Of a stretch of 64,000 bases of DNA, positions 12,401 to 24,400 are shown one piece after another; position 1 is the stretch's first letter, and every line of letters begins with the position of its first letter. The notes under the pieces were generated by a model. It was not told where the DNA came from. It did not search any database and was given only the letters and a program-made list of their open reading frames with translations. The translations under genes were made by a program, and so were the position numbers. The stretch comes from Symsagittifera roscoffensis (lineage: Eukaryota > Xenacoelomorpha > Acoela > Convolutidae): contig NC_087069.1 in NCBI RefSeq assembly GCF_963678635.1, positions 28,076,303 to 28,140,302 on the forward strand, read 5' to 3'.

Positions 12401-15400
12401 TGGCAGTTAATTAGCGTATGAAGCTGCATTATTCGTGACTAGTGTTTGTCGGTGGTTAACCATGCGTGGCTGAGTTGCTACTGGGTGAAACTCAAATTCT
12501 CTTGATTGCATTAGGTTGAAGATCGAATCCTAGATGTAGCCTAATTTTTGCTAATTCGAAGCGTAGTTTTGTTTTTTTCTTCTTGCGTTTTTAGAGCTGC
12601 TTTTTGTATGTTCTCGCTAGTATTTGCGAAGCGAAGTTTTGCCTCTGTGTTAGTTTTGCCGGCTTTGTTCCCGTAGCCCGACTCTTTTTTCAAGGATCAG
12701 CTTTCTTTTGATTATCTGAATGTGATTTTGCGCAGTTTGACATTTGATTTCTTTTAAAATTCAGTTAATTTCCTTTGTTATAAGGATGACGAACGTGACT
12801 ATTGAACAGCGGAAATGTAAAGGGCACAAAATTGTGATCGAATTCTAGTTTGGAAATTGCGATATAATTTTAATTTTCAGATTTCCCAGCGAAATAAAAA
12901 AAATTACATTTAAATCCAGTTTTTTCATTTCTTTTTAAGTTCAGTTCATTTCCTTTGTTATAAGGAAGAGAAACTCGACTATTGAACAGCGAAATTGTAA
13001 AAGGTACAAAAAAGTGATAGAATTCTTGTTTGGAAATTGCGATTTAATTTTAATTTTCAGATTTCCCAGAGAAATAAAAAAATTACCTATCAATCCAGTT
13101 TTTTCAAATTCATTTAATTTTAGCGCAAAAGTCAATCATAGATTGTTCTTGAACTTCAAGCAGCTGAAAGACTATTTGTTTTTAAATTTGAAATTCGGAC
13201 GTTGAATTTTTTCCAAAAAAATATTTGCTTTTTGTATTGACCCTTTCCAACTCAGTTGGCTTAGTTCTGAATTCCCAGCGGAATGAAAAGTTACTTATTG
13301 ATCCAGTTTTCTCTAAATCTGATAAATTTGAAACAGTTCTTGAAATTCAACGAACTTTAACACGATGATTTTTTGATACACGGTTTCTTTGAAAAATGTT
13401 TAAAATTTTTTTTGGTTGATTTTGGTTTCCTTGTTTTTTAAAGAGTCGATGAAACGTAGTTCAGTCTCATATATAGGTCGGGACGATGTTTTTTTAAATT
13501 AAATTCAGTTCATTTGCTTTGCTAGAAAAAATAATTGACCTTAAAGTTTTTTTGATTTTTTACAACAATTTATTATTGACACTATTTTGATAAAAAAATT
13601 AACGCAATTTGAGAAAACTGGATCAACATTTGTTCCGCTGCGAAATCTGAAAATTAAAATCCACTTTCGAAACTAGAAGTTGATTACGTTTTTCATGACC
13701 TTTAGTTTCGCTGTTCGATAGTAGAGTTTCTACTATCGAACAGTGAAACTTAAGGTCATGAAGAACGTGATCGACATCTAGTTACGAAAGTGGATTTTAA
13801 TTTTCAGATTTCGCACCGGAATAAAAAATTAAGTCATTGATTCAGTTTTCTCAAATTGGCTTAGTTTATCAAAATCATAAATTGTTTTAGAAAATCAAAA
13901 AACTTAAGGGTCATCTATTTTTTTTCTTTGAAGTTCGAAGCTAAATACTTTTTTAAAAAAAACGTCAGTATTTTGTTCTGTTTTCTGGCGTGCATTGGCT
14001 CTTTTCTTACTGTTTGTTGTTGGCTATTTTCATTCTTTTCCATTTTTTGGCGATATTTTTGTTTCAGCTCCTTTTCGTGCATTTATAGAGGATGATTCGA
14101 CTCTCCATTGACGAAATTGCCAAAAAAAAAACAAATGTGGATTTCAGTGTTTTGTTTCAGGAGTGAGTCACGTGATAGTGGACGAGATCCACGAGCGAGA
14201 CATCAATTCGGACTTTATCCTGATAGCACTGAGGGACATGTGCATGACCTTCCCTGACCTCAAGATCATACTCATGTCGGCTACAATTGACACTTCTCTC
14301 TTCTCAAACTACTTCGCAAACTGTCCAGTTATTGAAGTGAGTGTAAAAGATGGCGATAGCCATTACTAATATGTTGCTGATTTTAAGTCATTGCTTAGTA
14401 CTGCTCAAATAATTACCTTCGCGTTAGGCCTCTGACTGCTCAGCTGAAAAAAAAAACAGTTCTAAATCATTTGTATAATTATTCTTGTTTTAACTGGTTT
14501 AGTTTTCAATTTAACACGTTTTTTTTTTCAAAAAAGGCCATTTTAGAGTGTTCAAAAACTGAAGTAGACAAAGACTTGTGCTGAAAACTTGAATCAAAGT
14601 TAGAAAACGTAATTTAAAATGCATGGATTATAACTTTTTGTCTTTTTGAGCACATTTTGGCCTGAATAAAATCCGTAAAAGACTAGTGTTGCAAAATTCT
14701 ACACTCAAAATGGTGTTCGTTTTGTTGCAGGTTCACGGCCGGACTTTTCCAGTGCAAGAGTACTTCCTAGAAGACTGCGTGGAGATACTAAACTTCACTC
14801 CCCCTCCCAGTGTGAGGAAGGGGGGCAAGAATAATAAGAACAACAGAGACGACGATGAGGCAGCTAGTTTTGACGACGACGAAGAGGCAAGATAGCGGAG
14901 TTGTTTTTACCTGAAGTATCCGCGTTGATTTTTACTAGAGCAAGCGCTTGTGTTAGAATGCGAGTTCCTTTTTACCAGGCAAATTGCACACATTTGTGCT
15001 CAACTTTGCGCTGAATTTCATTTGCGAGAGGATTAGATGCATGTATATGAATCTCGTAGTCCGCTACGCTTATTCTTTATTTCTGACGTTTTTTTTTCAG
15101 AAAAGTTGTAAGCGCCTAACTTTTTCTCGTGATTTGACTTTTGTTTTTTTTCTACCTTTTTTGCTGTTAAAAGCATGCTTGATACATGCATGTTATCAAG
15201 TGTCAAGGCCGAAGTGAAGACACTTTTTTTTTAGCTCGTGTGATTTTCAGGAAAAATGTTTGAAGTTAATACGCTCAAACCTAATTGATTTTTTGCTGTT
15301 GAAAGAATGCATGATACATGCATGTTATCAAGTGTCAAGAGCGAAGTAGTGATACTTGTGTAGGTCGTGTGGTTTTTCAGGAATATCTTTGATTTTTTTT

Positions 15401-18400
15401 CTGTTAAAAGCATGGATGATACATGCACATTATCCAGTGTCAAGAGCGAAGTTTAGAGACTTTTTAAGTCGTCTGATTTTTCAGATAAATTTTTTGAAGG
15501 TCTTGAAGCTCAAACCTTCTTGATTTTTTTATCTTGATTGTATGCATGATACATGCATGTTATCAAGTGTCAAGAGCGAAGTAAAGATACTTGTGTAGGT
15601 CGTGTTGTTTTTCAGGAACATCTTTGATTTTTTTTCTGTTAAAAGCATGGATGATACATGCACATTATCCAGTGTTAAGAGCGAAGTTTAGAGACTTTTT
15701 AAGTCGTCTGATTTTTCAGATAAATTTTTTGAAGGTCTTGAAGCTCAAAAATTCTTGATTTTTTGCTGTTGAAAGCATGCATGATACATGCATGTTATCA
15801 AGTGTCAAGAGCGAAGTAAAGATACTTGTGTAGGTCGTGTGGTTTTTCAGGAACATCTTTGATTTTTTTCTGTTAAAAGCATGGATGATACATGCACATT
15901 ATCCAGTGTTAAGAGCGAAGTTTAGAGACTTTTTAAGTCGTCTGATTTTTCAGATAAATTTTTTGAAGGTCTTGAAGCTCAAACATGCTTGGTTTTTTGC
16001 TGTTGAAAGCATGCATGTTATCAAGTGTCAAGAGTGAAGTAAAGATACTTGTGTAAGTCGTGTGGTTTTTCAGGAACATCTTTGATTTTTTTTCTGCTAA
16101 AAGCATGGATGATACATGCAGATTATCCAGTGTCAAGAGCGAAGTTTAGAGACTTTTTAAGTCGTCTGATTTTTCAGATAAATCTTTTGAAGGCCTTGAA
16201 GCTCAAACATTCTTGATTTTTTTATCTTGAATGTATGCATGATACATGCATGTTATCAAGTGTCAAGAGCGAAGTAAAGATACTTGTGTAGGTCGTGTGG
16301 TTTTTCAGGAACATCTTTGATTTTTTTCTGTTAAAAGCATGGATGATACATGCACATTATCCAGTGTTAAGAGCGAAGTTTAGAGACTTTTTAAGTCGTC
16401 TGATTTTTCAGATAAATTTTTTGAAGGTCTTGAAGCTCAAACATGCTTGGTTTTTTGCTGTTGAAAGCATGCATGTTATCAAGTGTCAAGAGTGAAGTAA
16501 AGATACTTGTGTAAGTCGTGTGGTTTTTCAGGAACATCTTTGATTTTTTTCTGCTAAAAGCATGGATGATAAATGCACATTATCCAGTGTTAAGAGCGAA
16601 GTTTAGAGACTTTTTAAGTCGTCTGATTTTTCAGATAAATCTTTTGAAGGCCTTGAAGCTCAAACATTCTTGATTTTTTTATCTTGAATGTATGCATGAA
16701 ACATGCATGTTATCAAGTTTCAAGAGCGAAGTGAAGACACTTATTTAGGTCATGTGGTTTTTCAGAAGATTTGTTCGAAGTTTTTCCCGCTTAAATTATG
16801 TGGTTTGATTTTTCATTCCATTTCAAGTTCAAATCAAGTTCGTTTGCTGAAAAGAATTCAAATTACGCCACCTAATATTAAAAGTGCAAATGGTTCTTTT
16901 TGAAAGCTTTCAGCTTTCCCAACTTTTTTTTGCCATTTTTCCTTGGAATTGCGACCTGCAGCGTTGCCTGTGTGTAAGTTTTTTATAAGGGCAGTTCGAT
17001 TTAGAATTTTTTAAGTGATATCTAATCATCAAGCTTCAACCTGGAACTTTTGGTTTTCAGAAGCTCGCGCAAGCGAAAACTGAAGACTTCGATGAATGAT
17101 TTTACTGTGCTGAGTTAAATTGTCCGGACAAAACGAACAAGTATTGGAATTTCGAACGCCTTTTTTTAACCAAATTGGGTTAAGATGAGAGAAAAATGAA
17201 CATAAGAAAGGTCGCTTAAAGGTTCACCAGAATGAATATGGTACATTTTTCGAAATTCTCAACTAAAGTTTTAGCCTAAAATGGGTAATTTTAGCTTTTT
17301 TGATTAATCAAGACTTACGCTGAAACTACCAAGTTAAACAAAGAGAAATTTATATGCAAAGAAGCCTCTTACACAGCCAGGGTTGGCAAAAAAGTGTTTT
17401 TTTTAGAAAAAAAAACGTTTAAAACAAAAAAAACGTTTAAAACACTGTTTTTTTTCTATATTCTCGAGAGAAAAAAAAGATCAGATCAGAATGAATCGTA
17501 GCGGGTTTCACACTTTTCTAGCCACTCTCTGGCTTCGGGTCCAATATCACGAAATTTACCAAGTAAATTCTTCCAAATTTCTACGCAGGCATGTGTGAAA
17601 AAAAACACAAAAAAAAACACGTGAAAAAAAACGCCTGTTTTTTTTCTGCCAACCCTGTACACAGCTCAACAAAGTTCTAGAAAAGTGAAACTTCCAGAAA
17701 TTTGCATAAAACCTTTGGAATTTGTTTTAAGGAAAGATTTTGATTTTATATTGTAAAATGATCTTTTTCGGCTATCAACCAAAAAACTTATTCTCTTATA
17801 CAGATTTTTGGAAATTTTATCTTTCTAGAAGTTTGTTAGGCTGTGTAAGAGACTTTTTTTGATATAATTTTCTCGTCAATTATCTCGTTAGTTTCAGCGC
17901 AATTCTTGAATAACTAAAAAGTCAAAATGACTCATTTTTAAGGTAAATTTTTGGTTAGAATTTAGACAAATCTACCTTATAAATTTTAAGCAACCTTTGT
18001 TCTGTTCATTTTTTGTTTCTTCTTAACCCAATTCGAGAAAAATCCGTTTGAATTTTCCAATGTTATTCGTTGTGTCCGGTTAATCAGTACTAGTGTTGTC
18101 AACTTCTCAATTTTTAAGCAGTTCTACGAATTGTTGCAACTCAAAAGCATTGTCCGAAAATGATCGAATTTTTTTTTAGCAAAACCTGAATCTAGTAGTA
18201 AGTGACGAATACAGACCCGAAACGAAGCGAGCACTGGCCGAGATGAACGAGAAGGAGTTAAGTTTTGAACTAATTGAGCGTCTGATCGAATACTGCGCGT
18301 CACTTGAAGTCCATGGAGCTATTCTCATTTTCCTACCGGGCTGGAATCTGATTTTCTCACTGTTTAAACATCTGACGTCTCATCCGCGGTTTGGATCCAG

Positions 18401-21400
18401 GGAGTTTAGAGTGTTGCCGCTACACAGTCAGGTGCCGAGGGAAGATCAAAGGAAGATATTCGATCCAGTGCCGCCGGGATGCACTAAGGTATGAATAAAC
18501 AAATGCAGACATTGCTTGGGGTAGATCTTTAGCGGACACCTTGTGAGGTCGTGTCTATCCTTTTTTGGTTACTTGATAAAATAATCTGATTGTAAATCTT
18601 TATGCTATCTGACGATATATTAGTAATAAGAGAAAAAGCTCATTTTCTCTAAGCGAATTTAATTTTTTTGAAATACATAGTTTTGGAATGCTATTTTAAG
18701 TTTTAATTTTTGTATGCACGTAGTTCAGACTCTTTTATAGGTCGTGATGATTATGATTATTATTGTTTTGTTTTTCGGGAAAAATCTTAAAATTTATTCA
18801 AGGCTCAAATTTACTTTTCTGCGGCCTGGCATTTGATTTCTTTTTGAGTTCAGTTTGTTACCTTTGTAAAAAAGGAAGACAAATTCCACTGTCGAACAGC
18901 ATATTTGTTAAGGTCTCGACAAAGGTCAATCATAATTTGTTGTAGAAATTCAAAGAGCTTTAAGGCTTCCTATATATATATTTTGAACTCAACTTTCGAG
19001 AGGGAAGGGTTGGTAATACCGTCTTCAGCATAACAAGCAACTATGCCAAATTGCCAATATAAGGCACTATTGTTGTACCTTGAATCTTGTTAAAGGTTAT
19101 CCTGTCTACCAACATAGCGGAGACTTCGATTACGATCAACGACGTGGTGTTCGTGATTGACAGCTGCAAGAGCAAAGTGAAGTTGTTCACAGCCCACAAC
19201 AACATGACCAGCTACACCACAGTATGGGCCAGCAAGACTAATCTGGAGCAGAGAAGGGGCAGGGCTGGCAGAGTGAGGGCCGGGTTCGCTTTTCACCTAT
19301 GCAGTAGAAGCAGATTCGACAAGTGAGTTCCAGTTGTGGTTGTGGTGGGGCTTAGGGTGGTTGAGTTTCAAGTAGATTTGTTTTTTTTTTAAACGTGAAA
19401 TGGCATCAATGGTAGTCTGAGCCACAATTGGATCAGAGGGCCGACACGCTTCCATCAATGCTCAAGGAATAGATTCAATGCAAAAAATGCTTGAGCAAAA
19501 GTTATGATAATCAAAGGTTAATTTTATTTTGATCGATCTTTGAAATTGTCTTTTACCAATTCTATAATCTTGAATCCTATTGTTTGAATCCTAATGACTT
19601 TCTTTTCTGCATGATATTGTTCAGTTTTGACTTTTATAAACAATTTCAGACTGCCTCAGCACAGTACTGCCGAGATCTTCTTGACTCCTCTGCACGAGAT
19701 AGCACTCAGCATCAAGCTCCTCAAACTGGGAACAATCCAGCAATTCTTAGGAAAAGCTCTGGAACCACCTCCTCTGGATGCAGTCATAGAAGCAGAGGTC
19801 ACTTTGAAAGGTATTTTATCGATTCAGCACTTTGGATAATATTCCAAGAATTTTGTTAACTGGAGTTTTTAACTCTCGTGTCTCTATAAAGTTTGAGATC
19901 AGAAAGTAGTGTCTAATTTTTTGTTCTTAAAGTATAGCCATACCGTCTAGGAATTTGCAGCTTTGGTTCATTATTCGTTTTGCGACGCAATTGATTTGAA
20001 CTGAAGTCCTCAAAATATAATTAGATGGAAGTTATTTTAAGACATGAAAGCACTGGACAAGAACGAAGAACTAACTCCTCTTGGAAGGATCCTAGCTCGA
20101 CTTCCGGTTGAACCACGCATTGGCAAGATGCTCGTGCTGGCTACTCTTCTGGGAGTAGGGGATCCCATGTGTTCCATTGCTGCCCTAGTCTCATTCCCGG
20201 AACCCTTTGAGACTCCGAAAGAGTTCAAGTTTCTCCAAGTTGTCCATAAGAGGATGTCGGGCAACAGGTGCAGTGATCACGTGGCTCTTATTACGGCATA
20301 CCAGATATGGCTCAGAGCAAAGTTAGTAAATATGTATGCATTTGTGTAAATGAAGGAAAATTAACTTGAACTCTGCAAGTTCCTGTCATGTAAATTTTGA
20401 TCTGTGGTTTCGTGGACGGATGGATCAAGTTTCTATATTTAACAGAACTCGTCTAGCTTCCTTTGATGCTTTTAAAACTTTAGTGTTAAATTTTATCCGG
20501 TTGGATTTCCTGGATCAATTGAGAGTGTAATGTACTGTATCTGAATTTTTTCTTTATTTTTTATCGAATTTCCATAAAAATCCGCATACTTAGTTAGACT
20601 TTTAATCAAAATAAATGATGGTTAGAATTCATGGATATAGGTGCATAAACTTATTTTTCGCTCAAAGATTGAAAACGGACCAGAAAGGATCATGATGATC
20701 TCATTGATATCGCTCATTAATTCTTGGCTGAATATAATTGCTGCCTATGCAGCGATCTTTAATGACGTATAAATTTGAAAACACTTGATAATGATTATTA
20801 TAAATCAATGTTCTTGTAAATCAAACCCTGCTTCTTAAAAATGTGTGAAGATAGAGACACGCCTGTTGATGTGCAGGGAGCGTGGGGAGAGGAGTGAGGT
20901 GGACTTGTGCAGTGAGAAACAGCTGAGCATGTCCACTCTTCGGATGGTGTATGAGGCCAAGACACAACTCAGAGACATCCTGCTCAGCTGCGATTTCGAC
21001 GAAGGTAAACACGGATAGCTGGTTGCTGTGATTATTCCACAATTATCTATCCGGCCTGTGTTTGTTGAATGAAAGTTTGAAAACAATTTTCAAACCAATA
21101 AGGTTGCTGCTCTAAGTTGGTCTGAATAGCAAAAAAAAACTTCGATTTATGGCTTAGTTGTTGCATTTGTTAATCATTCATTTGCTCTGAAAAATGTTGC
21201 CTCACTCTCAGGATTATAAGAAAATTGTTCTTAAGCTCAATTTTGCTCCAAGACTCCGACCATTAGATTGCAAAAAAATTGAATATATGAATATTCTCAC
21301 CCGGTTGTCAATTTACTCTTCAGTTCAGTTTAACTAAATCAAATTCGATCGTTTTAGAGCTACTTCAACCGACCTTCCTCATCAACAACAACCCTGACGA

Positions 21401-24400
21401 AAATCTGGACGTCCTTATCTCAATGCTAGTAGGCGCTCTCTACCCTAACGTGTGCTACCACAAAGACAAACGCAAACTCCTCACGTTTGACATGAAACCA
21501 GCCTTGATCCACAAATCGTCGGTCAATAACTCTAAAGACGGAATGACATTTCCATCGCCGTTTTTCGTGTTTGGGGAGAAATTGCGAACAAGGGCTGTTA
21601 CGGCGCACCAGATGACAATGGTGAGTGCGCTGCAGTTGTTGTTGTTCGGAAGTCGGTCTGTGAGTTCGGAGAGAAGAATTGACCCGCAAGATGGAACTGA
21701 GAAGCAAATGGTCCGTCTGGACGATTGGTACGTAAACATAGATAGTAAATACTCTATGGCGTTGTGGCGCATCAGTAGTGATGGTGCCCAGCAATCATAT
21801 GATAGCGGGTTCAATTCGCACCTGCGCTGCAATTTACAAGGTGAGCTCTTGTAAGATAGCCATAGCTTAGTTAACCTTTATTTATTAACCTTCGGATTAG
21901 GCCTCTGGCTGGTTAGCTAAAAAAAAATAGTAAAAAGACATTTATCCGATTTGTGGTTGCAGATGAAATTAACAGCACAGTTTTTAAGAGCAATGAACGT
22001 AGTGGGTACTCTTATATAGGTCTTGCTGATTTTTTTTGTCTTTTTTTCTAAGAGTAATGAACTAGTGAGTACTCTTATATAGGTCTTGCTGTTTTTTTAA
22101 GAGAAATGAACTAGTGAGTACTCTTATATAGGTCTTGCTGATTTTTTTTGTCTTTTTTTCTAAGAGTAATGAACTAGTGAGTACTCTTATATAGGTCTTG
22201 CTGTTTTTTTAAGAGAAATGAACTAGTGAGTACTCTTATATAGGTCTTGCTGATTTTTTTTGTCTTTTTTTCTAAGAGTAATGAACTAGTGAGTACTCTT
22301 ATATAGGTATTGCTGTTTTTTTAAGAGAAATGAACTAGTGAGTACTCTTATATAGGTCTTGCTGATTTTTTTTGTCTTTTTTTCTAAGAGTAATGAACTA
22401 GTGAGTACTCTTATATAGGTCTTGCTGTTTTTTTAAGAGAAATGAACTAGTGAGTACTCTTATATAGGTCTTGCTGATTTTTTTTTGTCTTTTTTTCTAA
22501 GAGTAATGAACTAGTGAGTACTCTTATATAGGTATTGCTGTTTTTTTAAGAGAAATGAACTAGTGAGTACTCTTATATAGGTCTTGCTGATTTTTTTTGT
22601 CTTTTTTTCTAAGAGTAATGAACTAGTGAGTACTCTTATATAGGTCTTGCTGTTTTTTTAAGAGAAATGAACTAGTGAGTACTCTTATATAGGTCTTGCT
22701 GATTTTTTTTGTCTTTTTTTCTAAGAGTAATGAACTAGTGAGTACTCTTATATAGGTCTTGCTGTTTTTTTAAGAGAAATGAAATAGTGAGTACTCTTAT
22801 ATAGGTCTTGCTGATTTTTTTTGTCTTTTTTTCTAAGAGTAATGAACTAGTGAGTACTCTTATATAGGTCTTGCTGTTTTTTTAAGAGAAATGAACCAGT
22901 GAGTACTCTTATATAGGTCTTGCTGATTTTTTTTGTCTTTTTTTTCTAAGAGTAATGAACTAGTGAGTACTCTTATATAGTTCTTGCTGTTTTTTAAGAG
23001 AAATGAACTAGTGAGTACTCTTATATAGGTCTTGCTGGTTTTTTTGCTTTTTTGTCAAGAAAAAGTCTTAAAATTTGTTCACGCTCAGTTTTGTTTTTTC
23101 GCCGCTTACTGACTTGTGATTTCTTTTTAAATTCAGTGCATTTAAATTCAGTGTAAAGGTCACGAAAAATGTGATCGGCTTCTGATTTCAAAAATGGAAA
23201 TTAATTATCAGATTTCCCAGCGAAATAAAAGTTTTGCCGATTGATCCAGTTTTCTCAAATTGAGCTATTTTTATCATAAAACCGTCCACCATAAATTGTT
23301 TTACAATTTCAAAGAGCTTTAAGGTCATCTATTTTTTTTTCGAAAGTTGAAGATTTTTGAAAACACTAGTCGTTTTTTTTCAGTTTCTTTGCGTTCATTA
23401 CTGTTTTCCAAGTGCCAGTTGGCTATGTTTGTTGTTTGATCCGAAATAAATGGTCTCCTAACTGTACTCGTGAAGCGAAGGTTATGTTAAGATGTACAAT
23501 TGAGGTTCTTTAATGAAGGTCAGTTGAGACAAAAATTGAGTATCACACAAAGAAGTTGTGAACTATCTGCTATTTTCAACTTCTAAATAATCCTGGTTAC
23601 GTTTTGGAATGATTGGGTGCGAGCGTCTTCTTGAAAACCTGTGATATAGGCTTCATCTTTTTAAGGATCAATCTGGATCTGGACCACAAAAGCGCAGCCT
23701 CAGTAGTCGCCCTTCGCCCGATCATTGAAGACTTCATCATGCGATTCACAAGCGAACCCGAGAGAGCACTGCAGATGGCAGACAGTGATGTCACTCTGAA
23801 ACACGTGATCAGAAGTCTGTCTACGGCAGATAGTGTGTTGCTGGAAAGGGGAGGGGCGAGTGGGGGTGGTGCAATTAAAAGGCCGATGATGCAGTCGCCA
23901 TTGGGGGGAGGATATGGACAGTAAGTAGAATTTGTAATCAGTAAGTAGAATTTAGGCTTTCGAAACAGATAATCAAACGCTGCAATCCTTGTAACCATGG
24001 ATTGTATAAGAAGTTTGTTTTTACGTGGGTGTTTTTTTTTAAATTGTTTCAACCTTTATTCTTGAGGCCAGCTGTTTCTAAACTTTCGAGCTCTACGAAT
24101 GACCCTAGAATGGCTTTACTTCGTAACTGTACCAGACGCAATCTCGAATAAAAATTGTCTCTCAATTTTTATCCGAGATTGTTTCTTTGAGATCTGAGGA
24201 TTTTCCTCACATTTTGGCTGAAAAAACATCGGGCATTTTAAGATTTAATGTGACTTATTTTTTTTCTCGGTTTACACTTCGTCAGCTAAGTGTATTATTA
24301 CGAACCTTCTTTTTTTTCTAACCTAACTCGAAAATAAAACTGCAGCATTGGAAATTGGATAGCATCTGTTCTCTGGTTTATTTGTGGCTAGTGTTTGGTA

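Larger units (their letters stand above)
11390..14160. other. DHX9 intron 8 (2.8 kb), SINE and R2 copies
   Basis: Contains two tRNA-like heads (about 11884-11950, 12463-12540), an R1-type fragment (about 11995-12130) and five R2 copies, one of them inverted. No exon is needed here. Confidence 0.7.

Noticed and set aside
15837-16495. Two identical 66-residue frames at 15837 and 16295
   Set aside because: Produced by the tandem array; the frames cross monomer borders and show no protein-level constraint.
21423-21854. Exon 16 frame read through to the TAA at 21852 as the natural C-terminus
   Set aside because: Conserved residues stop at DDW, where TG/GTACGT gives a donor matching the phase of exon 17. 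The read-through residues come from a tRNA-like SINE. Intron retention remains possible but is not the main product.
21985-23040. Regular repeats resembling a CRISPR array (also 50791-53580)
   Set aside because: There are no unique spacers: the parts between repeats are themselves repeated, and the host is a eukaryote. It is a dimeric minisatellite.
23597-24052. 151-residue open frame on the - strand, repeated at 27020, 54133, 57563 and 60993
   Set aside because: It is antisense to DHX9 exon 17 and recurs only because the unit is duplicated. The codons are explained by the + strand helicase frame.
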